Shown here: positions 45,601 through 53,237 of the stretch, piece by piece
Position numbering within the stretch: position 1 is the first letter of the stretch
How the letters are laid out: each line of letters begins with the position of its first letter
Assembly (NCBI RefSeq): GCF_000383575.1
Contig: NZ_KB911579.1
Span: 2,450,523 to 2,514,522, forward strand
DNA from: Salinispora oceanensis
Lineage (GTDB): Bacteria > Actinomycetota > Actinomycetes > Mycobacteriales > Micromonosporaceae
Length of the DNA stretch: 64,000 bases
Direction: 5' to 3'
Program-made: the position numbers and the translations under genes
Notes under the pieces: generated by a model
What the model was told of the DNA's origin: nothing
What the model saw: only the letters and a program-made list of their open reading frames with translations
Databases searched by the model: none

Positions 45601-46958
45601 CCGCAGGTGGTGTCATCGACATCGCGGGCGGTACGGTCCAGCAGCGCCTCGGTCGCCGGCAGGTCCCCGCGGAGGCTGGGGGCGACCGACCAGATCAGAG
45701 CGGCAGTGGCGGCGACGTGTGGGGCTGCCATCGAGGTGCCGTTGAACGCGGCATAGCCGCCGCCGGGGACGCTGGAGCGCACGGCCACCCCTGGCGCGGC
45801 GATGTTCGGCTTGATCAGATCGGTGCCGGAGCCACGGCTGGAGAAGCCGGCGATGGCGCCGTTCGAGCCGTACGCGCCGACGGCGTAGGAGCTCTCGTAG
45901 TCCCCGGGGGAACCGGCGGTGCCGCAGCCCGGGCCGCTGTTGCCGTTGGAGAAGACCGGGAGGATCCCGGCGGCCCGCCACGCGTCGACGGTCTGCTGGT
46001 ACCAGGGGTCGTTGCCGCCGCCGCCCCACGAGTTGTTGACGATGTCGGGGCGCAGCTCCGGGCGGGGGTTCTCGCCGTTGGCGTCGGTCGGGGCCAGGAT
46101 CCACTGGCCGGAGGCGAGGAGCGCGGCGTCCGAGCAGGTGCTGACCTCGCAGCCCTTCGCCGCTATCCACCGGGCACCCGGTGCGACACCGATCTGGTTG
46201 TCGGCCCCGTCGTCACCGACCATCGTGCCCATCGTGTGCGTGCCGTGGTCGTTGTTGTCGCAGGGCTCCGAGTCGGAGCAGATGCCCGTCGGGTCGAACC
46301 AGTTGTAGGCGTGGTCGAAGCTGCCGCCGCCGAGGTTGCCCCGGTAGGAGTTGACGAGGGCGGGGTGGTCGTACTGCACGCCGGTGTCGATGTTGGCGAT
46401 CACGATGCCTTCGCCGCGGTCGCCGAACTCGTCCCACACCTGGGGGGCGCCGATCTCGGCGACGCCCCACTCGATGGCGTCGGTGCGGGCCTCGGCCTCG
46501 GCGGGCGTCGGCTCGATCAGCTGGCGACTGCGGATCGGCTCGATCCGCTCGACCTCGGGCCGGTTCGCGATCTCGTCGATCAGGGCCCGGTCGCCGTGGA
46601 CCTGGATGGCGTTGGCGACCCAATAGGAGGTGTGCTCCGCCTTCCGCGCCTCAAGCAGCCGCAGCAGGTCGGCTTGGGTGCGGTCGGCGGTGTTGGTCAG
46701 GAGTTGGTGGACCGCACGGGCCCGGTCATCGGGCGCTTGCAGGGTCGCGGTGCTGGCGAGCGGTGCGGTTTCCCGTAGGTAGACCAGGAAACTGGTGCTG
46801 TCGCTGGTCTCCAGCAGCTCGGACGCGACGGTTGCCCGCTCCGATGCGCCGGGCGGCGACGCGGCGAGCGCGGGCTGGGCGCTCAACCCCAGTACCAGCG
46901 CCCCGAACGCGACGGCCAGACGCCCCAGGCGTGACCGCGCGGATGGTCGTACGAACAC
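42606..46958 (-). CDS. Secreted subtilisin-like protease with kelch and repeat domains
   Basis: A 1450-residue exported S8 peptidase. It has a signal peptide ending about ALA at residue 32, an inhibitor-I9-type propeptide (about 45-150), and a catalytic domain with Asp191 (NIDTGV), His238 (DHGTH) and Ser409 (GTSMAAPH). Two carboxypeptidase-regulatory-like beta domains, an immune-inhibitor-A-like MAM-type segment, and five or so kelch repeats (GKVYSIGGG, GKIYVTGGW, GKIYLVGGC and so on) follow, then a final beta domain. The head resembles Bacillus bacillopeptidase F. GTG 46958 has GGGGAGG 4-5 nt upstream. It is probably an extracellular nutritional protease; a role in peptide maturation cannot be excluded but nothing supports it. 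Confidence 0.92.
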   Translation of the reverse strand: MFVRPSARSRLGRLAVAFGALVLGLSAQPALAASPPGASERATVASELLETSDSTSFLVYLRETAPLASTATLQAPDDRARAVHQLLTNTADRTQADLLRLLEARKAEHTSYWVANAIQVHGDRALIDEIANRPEVERIEPIRSRQLIEPTPAEAEARTDAIEWGVAEIGAPQVWDEFGDRGEGIVIANIDTGVQYDHPALVNSYRGNLGGGSFDHAYNWFDPTGICSDSEPCDNNDHGTHTMGTMVGDDGADNQIGVAPGARWIAAKGCEVSTCSDAALLASGQWILAPTDANGENPRPELRPDIVNNSWGGGGNDPWYQQTVDAWRAAGILPVFSNGNSGPGCGTAGSPGDYESSYAVGAYGSNGAIAGFSSRGSGTDLIKPNIAAPGVAVRSSVPGGGYAAFNGTSMAAPHVAATAALIWSVAPSLRGDLPATEALLDRTARDVDDTTCGGTAADNNVFGEGRLDAYAAVNEAPRGPVGRVTGTVTAAEDGEPLAGVTIDDGTRDTTTGTDGRYSLTVPAGETTVTATLYGYESQSDTFTVDEGGAVSRDFALVESPMVTVSGQVTDGSGHGWPLYAKINIAGKPGDPVFTDPVTGEWSATVAGDNTYSITATPQYPDYRTVTREVPVGSDATTVDMAVQIAESCTAAGYNASYDDPLLTEDFADNTTPEGWSVVNRTDEGGWTFEDLGGRGNLTGGSGGFAIIDSDDLGLGNSQDTDLVSPTVDLSGTPAPVLRFNTDWRAIGVTDSADIDVTTDGGATWTNVWHQTSSLRGPRVEEVPLTPAAGASEVQVRFRFAGSFDWWWQVDDVMLANRNCTPAPGGLVVGTTSDQNTDAALNGVTVTSVDQPEDNAVSAGTDDPAESKGFYWLFSSLTGTHPFTAERAPYPVATQDVTVVANDVRRADFALAAGKLTVTPTEVESHQPYGSTRSTQVTVKNTGTAPADVEVLERSGAFDLLAAPGAPLREVTMKGISTARTGTTFGGAPAEAEESTDNSWTRVADLPSNAFDNSAAILDGKVYSIGGGSATGNERATWAYDPGTDSWSELPPLPTSRSKPGVAAVGGKIYVTGGWGNEIDPDATVNVFDPASETWSTLDGVTNPAPTAAPGTAVVDGKIYLVGGCANSSCTATDDTVVFDPRAATFATVAPYPQQVSWMSCGGVGTQMYCAGGSGADTAAHKYDPATDTWTPIADMPLDLWGSSSAAAGGMLVLAGGITNGSTTVTNQTIAYDPAAGTWQDLPNAEFARYRGAGACGAYRIGGSFDPFLGTAEVEQLSGLELCVQETELPWLSTAPASFTLEPGESRKVQLTLTATAEAGVEQPGRYSGELAFAADVPYPTTPVKVEMNVSPPKSWGKLQGTVTGVTCGGETVGVPATVRVNATGSGAGYTLTADNSGTYTVWLPKGRYDVIVAKDGWVPEFDRTKVEAGFVATLDFSLEPSSDCTKASGI

Positions 46959-47169
46959 GTGTCCTCCCCACGTCCGCGGGCCCGGGCTGTTCCGAGCCCG
47001 CGCCAGCCATGCTCGTGAAAGTACCGACGCTGATCAATAAATTGTCTCGGTCAGTATTCGATCAGTGACTGGGCGCGTTTCTGGCCGTACGCTGACTCGG
47101 TGTTCGGCCGGACATCATCTCGACGGAGGTGATGCTGGTCACGTCCACGCGGGTGCCTGGGGAGGCTGT

Positions 47170-47670
47170 GTGTCTGAGGGGAAAGGTCCGATCGTGGTCT
47201 GCGTGAGTTCCGATATGGCCGTGCGCGAGCGCGTGTTGCGTCGGCTCGACGGGGTGGGGCCGGTGCTGAGCTGTGCCGATCTTGCGGAGCTGCGGGCGAT
47301 GCTCTTTCCTGAACCATCCGTCACCGAGGAGCGGGGTACCGGTCCACCGAATGCCCCGGTCCGCTACGGCGAGCTGGTGGTTGACCCGCCGGGGCACCTG
47401 GTTACCTGGCGGGGACATCCACTGGCGCTGACCCGTACCGAGCGGCGCTTGTTGACCCGGCTGGTGACCCCGCCGGTCCGGCTCTGGAGCTACGAGCGAC
47501 TCTTCGCCGCGGTCTGGGGCGGCGCCTACCTCGGCGACACCGCGATCCTGCACTCGGCGATCAAGCGGCTCCGGCGCAAGCTGCGCCTGCTCTCCGGTGG
47601 CCCACGGGTGCTGACCGTGCGCGGGGTCGGCTACCGGCTCGTCCTGGGCTCCGACGACGCGGGCGGCTAG
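47170..47670 (+). CDS. Winged-helix (OmpR/PhoB-type) DNA-binding regulator
   Basis: About 166 residues. The C-terminal half is a typical trans_reg_C winged helix (LTRTERRLLTRLV...WSYERLFAAVWGG...LHSAIKRLRRKL...VRGVGYRLV). The N-terminal part is short and lacks the Asp set of a receiver domain. GTG 47170 has GGGAGG 5-6 nt before it and gives a compact protein; the open frame reaches back to 47065 without a better start. It is divergent from the subtilase gene, with about 210 nt between, and might control it. No partner kinase is present. Confidence 0.8.
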   Translation: MSEGKGPIVVCVSSDMAVRERVLRRLDGVGPVLSCADLAELRAMLFPEPSVTEERGTGPPNAPVRYGELVVDPPGHLVTWRGHPLALTRTERRLLTRLVTPPVRLWSYERLFAAVWGGAYLGDTAILHSAIKRLRRKLRLLSGGPRVLTVRGVGYRLVLGSDDAGG

Positions 47671-47724
47671 TGCGGCCGTCCCGGCGGCGGCTGACCCCGG
47701 TCCGGGACATGACACGATGGCGCG

Positions 47725-48573
47725 GTGAGCGCCGTCCATCCGGGGTATGCCCCACCCTCCGGGCCTGATCGCCCGCCGTCCCGGCCGTGGGCCCGACGCC
47801 TACTGATCGCGGGCACGATGGCCTGGGCGGTGCTGCTGGCGGGGCTGGCCTGGTGGTCGGCCCGCACCGACGAGCCGACAGTGCGGGAGCAGCGCACGAT
47901 TGAGCAGGCGGCGCCGGTGGTCAGCGCGGCGGTCGGCCAACTCGTCGCGGCGCTCGACGGCACGGCGTGGGCGATGACCCCGTCCCGCGTGGAGCGGGGC
48001 TGCCGGGTCACCCCGGTCAGCACGGGCGCCGAACTGACCCGCGGGATCGACGTCCTGGTCGCCGAGGGAGGCGAGCGCGAGCTGCTCAGCCAGGTCACCG
48101 AGGCGCTGCCGGCACGCTGGCGGGCCGGCGTTCGGGACGCCGCCGAGGGCCCGCTGCTGCGCGCCGACGCCGGTGAGTTCGTCCTGGTCGAGGGGGAGTC
48201 AACGAGTCCGGGCCGGGTTCGGCTTGAGGTACTGACCGGCTGTCGCCCGACCGACGCCGGGTCCGGCGATCGGCTGCGTGGGAACCCGCCTGAACCGGCG
48301 CTGCGCGCCGCGTTGCAGGCGTTGGGCCGCCCGGTTCCCGAGCACTCGGACGAGGTCGCGGCCCCCTGCCCCGGGGGTGCGAAGGCATGGACCCAGCGGG
48401 TAGCTGCCGGCGCCGGGCCGGCGTCGTTGAGCGCCCTGGCCCCGTTGGCGGCCGGCGCCGTCGTGGTCGACACACCCGAGGCGTACGCCTACCGGCGCGG
48501 CACCGACCTGATCGTCGCCGACGCCACCGGCGACCAGCTGTACCTGGCGTTCTCGACCGGGTGCGCTGACTGA
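47725..48573 (+). CDS. Membrane-anchored protein of unknown function
   Basis: 282 residues with a Pro-rich cytoplasmic N-terminus, one membrane helix (about residues 27-44, LIAGTMAWAVLLAGLAWW) and an extracytoplasmic domain with four Cys. I do not recognise the domain. GTG 47725 follows the regulator by 54 nt. Actinobacteria often carry such single-pass proteins in conserved chromosomal neighbourhoods, and nothing here ties it to the NRPS cluster. Confidence 0.75.
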   Translation: MSAVHPGYAPPSGPDRPPSRPWARRLLIAGTMAWAVLLAGLAWWSARTDEPTVREQRTIEQAAPVVSAAVGQLVAALDGTAWAMTPSRVERGCRVTPVSTGAELTRGIDVLVAEGGERELLSQVTEALPARWRAGVRDAAEGPLLRADAGEFVLVEGESTSPGRVRLEVLTGCRPTDAGSGDRLRGNPPEPALRAALQALGRPVPEHSDEVAAPCPGGAKAWTQRVAAGAGPASLSALAPLAAGAVVVDTPEAYAYRRGTDLIVADATGDQLYLAFSTGCAD

Positions 48574-48624
48574 GGAGGGAGAAATCGTCACCATGTGTCG
48601 GCCGAGTCTCCTAGCCTTTCGCGG

Positions 48625-49395
48625 ATGACCAGCGAGAAGCTCCAATTCACGGTTCTGGGTTGTGCAACGCCCTACCCGAGTGTGGACAATCCCTGTTCCG
48701 GCTACCTGGTGTCGGGTGGGGGTGCCCGGGTGTGGGTGGACGCGGGCAGCGGGACGCTGGCTCAGCTGCAACGACATGTCCGGCTGGACGAACTGGACGC
48801 GATCTGGATCTCGCACCTGCACGCTGATCACAGCGCCGACCTCCTGACCGCCTACTACGGGGCGCTGTACGCCGATATCCAGCTTGCGGCTCCGATCCCG
48901 TTGTACGGCCCGCCTGGCATCGCCGACCGATTGGCGCACTTTCTGACCAACACCGCGACCCGCAGCCCGATCGAATCCGCCTTCGCCGTGGGGGAGCTAC
49001 ACGACGGGGATCGGGTGGCGGTCGGCGCGCTCACGTTGACCAGCCGTTCGGTGGCGCACGGTATCCCCGCCTTCGCATTGCGTGTCGATATTGGGGGGCG
49101 GTCGTTGGTGTACTCCGGGGACACAGCCCCCTGCTCTGGCCTGACGAGTCTGGCCGAGGGCTGCGATGTGCTGCTGTGTGAGGCCGAGAGCGCGCAGGTC
49201 CCGAGCGCGGGAGAACGGGTTCACCACACACCGGAGGATGCCGGTGAGACTGCTCGAGCGGCCGGGGTGGGGCGCCTGATCGTCACGCACATCGGGAGGT
49301 TCCTCACCCCAGAACAGGCGGTGGCACGTGCCTCGACTCGGTTCGATGGCCCCATCGACCACGCCGTCCCCGGTGCCACCCATTCGGTCGACTGA
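48625..49395 (+). CDS. Metallo-beta-lactamase-fold hydrolase
   Basis: A 256-residue MBL-fold protein similar to the RNase Z/PhnP-like group. It has the metal motif HLHADH, an upstream DAGSG, a later SGDTAPC and a terminal VTHIGRF-His region. Members cleave phosphodiesters or related bonds with two zinc ions. ATG 48625 gives the typical start (LQFTVLGCATPYP); GTG 48595 in frame has GGAGGGA 14 nt away and is possible. The substrate is unknown. An IS701 element begins about 85 nt past its stop. Confidence 0.85.
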   Translation: MTSEKLQFTVLGCATPYPSVDNPCSGYLVSGGGARVWVDAGSGTLAQLQRHVRLDELDAIWISHLHADHSADLLTAYYGALYADIQLAAPIPLYGPPGIADRLAHFLTNTATRSPIESAFAVGELHDGDRVAVGALTLTSRSVAHGIPAFALRVDIGGRSLVYSGDTAPCSGLTSLAEGCDVLLCEAESAQVPSAGERVHHTPEDAGETARAAGVGRLIVTHIGRFLTPEQAVARASTRFDGPIDHAVPGATHSVD

Positions 49396-49480
49396 GCCGG
49401 CTCGCCGTGGCCAGTAGCCGAGGCTTCCGCCCGCGCCAAAGGATGGCGTCCTGCGGTGGGACGGTGTCGTGGAGCGCTAG

Positions 49481-51036
49481 TAGTGCTTTGTTAGGTTGGG
49501 GTGGGTTGGTGGCAGAGGGGGCAGTACCCGAGCCAGGTCGCGAGTAGGTACTGCAGTTCGCGCAGGACGGCGTAGAGGCTCAGGTCTGCCCCGTTGCTTT
49601 TGGGTGTGTCAGCCTCAGTTGGGTGAGGAACAGTTGGGCGGCTGCGGTGAGGGTGACGTGGCGGTGCCAGCCGATCCAGGATCGTCCTTCGAAGTGGTCA
49701 AGGCCGAGGGCGGTCTTGAGTTCGCGGTAGTCGTGCTCGACGCGCCAGCGGCTTTTGGCCAGGCGGACCAGTTCGGCAAGTGGTGTGTCGGCGGGTAGGT
49801 CGGACAGCCAGTAGTCGCTGGGTTCGTTCTGGCCGGGGGGCCATTGCACGAGTAGCCAGCATTCGGGCAGGACACCGTCATCGCCGCGGTGTGGACCGCG
49901 TCGGACGGCTCGGCCGGCGGGACGCACCCGCAGTGCGAAGAAGTGCCCGGACAGCTCACCGACGGGCCGGTCGGGGTCGCGGTTGGCTGTGGGGAGCCGG
50001 GCGCGCCAGCGCACCAGGCGTGCCGCGTCAGCACCGTGGGCGAGGGCGAGGTCCTTCAGGCTGCGGGCCGGGTGGGGGTAGCGCGGTGTGGGGTGCTTGC
50101 CGACTCCGGCGTAGGGCACCTGCACGGGTTGGGCGTGGCCGGGTTGCGCGGTGGTCGACGACGTGGTCGCGACAATGTAGCCGATACCGCGTTCGGTCAG
50201 TCCCTGACGGAACTCGGCGACCTGGCCGTATCCGGCGTCGGCGGTCAGCAGCGGCGGACGCAGCCCCCACTCGGCCAACTCGTCGAGCATCTCCAGGGCC
50301 ATCAGCCACTTCGGCCGGTACCGCTCGGCGTCCGGGACCTTCGACGCGGTGCGGCGCCGCCGGATCTGCGCGATCTGCTCGGCAGGCGGCACCTGCACCC
50401 GGGTGTGTGGCTTCTTCGCCCCGGCCGCATCGAGGGTGACCGGCTGCTGGCGCAGCCTGCGGGCGTGTGGGTTCGCGGGCTTGCCGTCCGGGCCCGGGAT
50501 GCAGGCGTCGTCCCAGGACTCCGGCACGAATAGCCGCCAGTTCAGTACCGCCGAGGCCGTGTCGGTCGCCGCGTGAACACTGACGGCGATCTGGCAGTTG
50601 GCGACCTTACCGAGAGTGCCGGAATACTGCCGGGCCACACACGCCGAGGCCTTGCCGTCCTTGGGAAACCCGGTGTCATCGACCACCCACACCTCAGGCG
50701 TCACCAGGTCGACCGCAGCGGTGGCCATCCGCCGTCGCACCCCGCCGACGTCCCAGGTGGACGAAGTCAGGAACTGCTGCAACTGCTGATGATCGGCCCC
50801 GAGCCGCTGCGCCATCGGCTGCATCGACTTCCGCCGACCGTCCAGCATCAACCCTCGCAGATACCGCAGCCCCGTCGCCCGCTGATCCGAGCGCCGCAAC
50901 CCCGCGAAGATCCCCGCCGCGAAGTCCTCCAACCGCCCCCGCACCCGAACCAGATCCCGCTCATCCACGCACCGCAGCCAAACACCGCCACCATGCTCAC
51001 ACAAGCGACACGCCACAACGACCTAACAAAGCACTA
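49481..51036 (-). mobile_element. IS701-family insertion sequence, copy 1 (longer form)
   Basis: The element starts TAGTGCTTTGTTAGG and ends with its inverted copy. It is flanked by CTAG on both sides (49477-49480 and 51037-51040), the 4 bp YTAR-type target expected for IS701 relatives. It is 1556 bp with one transposase gene on the minus strand. Relative to the second copy it carries about 92 extra bp between the transposase stop and the left end (about 49500-49595). Confidence 0.9.
49580..51016 (-). CDS. IS701-family DDE transposase (copy 1)
   Basis: 478 residues. A DDE-type transposase with the acidic residues in VVDDTGFP, LLTADAGYG and WRVEHDYRELKTALGLDHFEG, as in IS701/IS4-like enzymes. 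It is identical to the second copy until the last residues, where this one ends KATGQT before its stop. It appears intact. The start is taken as the first in-frame codon just inside the right inverted repeat. Confidence 0.92.
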   Translation of the reverse strand: MACRLCEHGGGVWLRCVDERDLVRVRGRLEDFAAGIFAGLRRSDQRATGLRYLRGLMLDGRRKSMQPMAQRLGADHQQLQQFLTSSTWDVGGVRRRMATAAVDLVTPEVWVVDDTGFPKDGKASACVARQYSGTLGKVANCQIAVSVHAATDTASAVLNWRLFVPESWDDACIPGPDGKPANPHARRLRQQPVTLDAAGAKKPHTRVQVPPAEQIAQIRRRRTASKVPDAERYRPKWLMALEMLDELAEWGLRPPLLTADAGYGQVAEFRQGLTERGIGYIVATTSSTTAQPGHAQPVQVPYAGVGKHPTPRYPHPARSLKDLALAHGADAARLVRWRARLPTANRDPDRPVGELSGHFFALRVRPAGRAVRRGPHRGDDGVLPECWLLVQWPPGQNEPSDYWLSDLPADTPLAELVRLAKSRWRVEHDYRELKTALGLDHFEGRSWIGWHRHVTLTAAAQLFLTQLRLTHPKATGQT

Positions 51037-51097
51037 CTAGTCACCCAGCCGACGATCGGACGAAAGGGTCTGCTGCACCGATAGGTGACAGTTTCAG

Positions 51098-51959
51098 TCA
51101 CGCGGCCTGACTGGCCGGTGAGGTCATGATCGTCTCGTACTCGAGAGGGGTCAACCGGGACAGAGAGTGTCGTCGTCTGCGGTGGTAGGCCCGCTCGATC
51201 CAGGTCACGATCGCGGTCCTGAGCTGCTGGCCGGGTGGCCCAGCTACGCCGGTCGAGGACGTTGTTCTGCAGCAACCCGAAGAACGATTCCATAGCGGCG
51301 TTGTCGCCGGCGGCGCCGACTCTGCCCATCGATCCGGTCAGGTGATGCTGGTGCAGGGCGTGGACGAACTTTCGGCTGCGAAACTGCGACCCACGGTCGG
51401 TGTGCAGCACGCAGCCGGCCACCCGGCCGCGTCGGGCTACGGCGTTGTGCAACGCGTTGACGGCCAGCCGGGACTTCATCCGTGAGTCGATGCAGTAGCC
51501 GACGATCCGCCTCGACCACACGTCCTTGATCGCGCACAGGTAGAGCTTGCCCTCACCGGTGCGGTGTTCGGTGATATCGGCCAGCCACAACCGGTTCGGG
51601 CCGTCGGCGGTGAAGTCCCGTTGCACGAGGTCGTCGTGAACTGGTGGACCGACCATGCCACCCTTGCCGCGCTTCTTGCGCTTACCGAAGGCGCTCCACC
51701 AGCCATTGTCCGAGCAGATCCTCCACCCGGTGCGCTCCGCCATCGCCTGTCCGGCGGCGCGGGCCTCATCGACCAGGAACCGGTACCCGAACTCCGGGTC
51801 AGCGCGGTGGGCATCGACCAGGGCGTTCGCGCGATGAGCGGCGACGAGTTCGGCGTCACCGACGGGCCGGCCGAGCCACCGATAGTAGGGCTGACGAGCG
51901 ATGTTCAGTACCCGGCACGTCACCGCGACGGGGATCCCGTCGGCGGCCAGCTCGCTCAC
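51098..51959 (-). pseudogene. IS3 orfB transposase, frameshifted near its 3' end
   Basis: An IS3-type integrase core with DDE residues in WLADITEH, LHTDRGSQF and AAMESFFGLLQ. GTG 51959 overlaps the orfA stop by 4 nt. Near 51229-51232 one extra base (CGGCCAGCAG where CGGCAGCAG is expected) shifts the frame: the normal ending (QLRTAIVTWIERAYH, then LTPLEYETIMT, ending near 51098) is found in the next frame. The undisturbed frame instead runs past the element into the neighbouring IS701, ending at 50997. The catalytic residues lie before the shift, so some activity cannot be ruled out. Confidence 0.8.
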
Positions 51960-52264
51960 GAGCGGGTAGAGCCTTTTCCCGGCAGATGCGCCTGCGACAG
52001 ATACGCCGCGGCCCGACGCAGGACCTCGTTCTCCTGCTCCAGCAAGCGGATCCGTTTGCGGGCCTCACGCAGCTCGGCTGACTCGCCGCCGCTGACGCCC
52101 GGTTTGACTCCCGCGTCAACGTCAGCCTGACGCAGCCACTTGAACAACGTCATCGGGTGCACCCCGAAGTCCTTCGCGAGCTGCTCGACCGTCACACCCG
52201 CCTCGCGGCTTTGAGCGACACGCACAACATCATCACGGAACTCTCGGGGGTAGGGCTTGGGCAC
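51956..52264 (-). CDS. IS3 orfA, helix-turn-helix transposase subunit
   Basis: 102 residues with the HTH_Tnp_1 pattern (PREFRDDVVRVAQSREAG...DFGVHPMTLFKWLRQ) and a following Leu-zipper-like helix (ARKRIRLLEQENEVLRRAAAY). It binds the element's ends and normally works with orfB through a programmed frameshift or coupling. It is intact here. Confidence 0.9.
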   Translation of the reverse strand: MPKPYPREFRDDVVRVAQSREAGVTVEQLAKDFGVHPMTLFKWLRQADVDAGVKPGVSGGESAELREARKRIRLLEQENEVLRRAAAYLSQAHLPGKGSTRS

Positions 52265-52379
52265 AGCAACATCCTCCCAGGCCGCCCACAGGGCAAGCCA
52301 TCTCAGATGTCACCTATCGGTGCAGCAGACCCGATTCTGGTCTCCACATTTACGAGGGAAGCCACATGCCAAGACCTTC

Positions 52380-52413
52380 GGTAGCCGGAGGGGTGAAACT
52401 CCCTCCGGCTACC
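52380..52413. terminator. Hairpin downstream of the ABC/bacteriocin operon
   Basis: A 13 bp perfect stem (52380-52392 with 52401-52413) and 8 nt loop. It lies about 120 nt past the last gene of the minus-strand operon and just outside the IS3 element. It could terminate that operon. The rest of 52333-52532 shows nothing else recognisable. Confidence 0.5.
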
Positions 52414-52532
52414 GCCCCTGGGCTTCTAGCCGAGTACGGACATACAGCTACTGGTTGACTCAACCATCTCCGGCCCGATCGCTGCCAACCCAATACGGAT
52501 AAGCTCTTATACCTGCAACGTCGCCCGATACG

Positions 52533-53237
52533 TCAATTTCGAGAGAAATGGACGCCAACATCAGCAACCATTCTCGATACTACACGTCTGGTTCTATTGA
52601 GCCGCCAAGGTGTTAGGCTGCAGGCCAGTACGCCGGCCACGAATAGCGTTATAGCGAATATTAGGCTCGGCAGATGCGTAGCAGGCTGAGCCGTAAACTC
52701 CCACCACTGATACCCTCCGCCACTACCATGCCCCCAGTAGAGCAATACGCATAATGCGCCAATAGGCAGAATCCATGAGTAGTTCCAGCCGAGCAGCCGT
52801 CCAGAGATAAGGGCGAGACCAAACCAGGCAAATAGCGCGCGAGCAACCAATGGCACCAAAGCAGAATCGATGCCCACAGCCACGGCCACCAAGATGCAAC
52901 CGCTAGAAATGGCGAAGGCTCCACCGAGTATCCCCCTCCGCAATTTGAAGTAGGGAAACCCGCCGGCAACTTCGAGCGCTTCCATTTGACTTGTTACGGT
53001 AAGGGCCGGCAAGGAGGCTGATCCGACCGCTAGCAAGCGCCAGAATTCTATCTTGGCCCCCCCCGTATCAGTGGCAGCCGGAATGGACGTCTCGAACGTA
53101 CCCCAACTCCAGACAACTACACCTATTGCAAGCATTGCGGTGAGCAACCAACGCGAATTTCGGATCTGAAGATACGCTATGATCGGCCTTGCGCGGAGCC
53201 AATGGCTATGCGGCACGACAATGATGTTTCTTGACAT
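52533..53237 (-). CDS. Multi-pass membrane protein of the bacteriocin-associated ABC system
   Basis: 234 residues with about six hydrophobic segments (for example MLAIGVVVWSWG, ALFAWFGLALISG, LIFAITLFVAGVLACSL). No family motif is recognised. It overlaps the upstream membrane gene by 32 nt and completes a three-gene ABC set (ATPase, large and small membrane proteins). Codons are visibly less GC-rich than in the chromosomal genes. By context it is a permease half or an immunity component. Confidence 0.75.
   Translation of the reverse strand: MSRNIIVVPHSHWLRARPIIAYLQIRNSRWLLTAMLAIGVVVWSWGTFETSIPAATDTGGAKIEFWRLLAVGSASLPALTVTSQMEALEVAGGFPYFKLRRGILGGAFAISSGCILVAVAVGIDSALVPLVARALFAWFGLALISGRLLGWNYSWILPIGALCVLLYWGHGSGGGYQWWEFTAQPATHLPSLIFAITLFVAGVLACSLTPWRLNRTRRVVSRMVADVGVHFSRN

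Larger units (their letters stand above)
51066..52332 (-). mobile_element. IS3-family element with 25 bp perfect terminal repeats
   Basis: Positions 51066-51090 and 52308-52332 are perfect inverted copies (25 bp, beginning GGGTCTGCTG). Between them lie orfA and orfB in the IS3 arrangement. No 3-4 bp target duplication is visible at the outer ends. The left end is only 26 nt from the CTAG flanking IS701 copy 1, so insertions are clustered here. Confidence 0.85.

Noticed and set aside
45237..46778. Long plus-strand open frame inside the subtilase
   Set aside because: Gly/Val/Arg-rich antisense shadow, no domain; the catalytic triad is on the minus strand.
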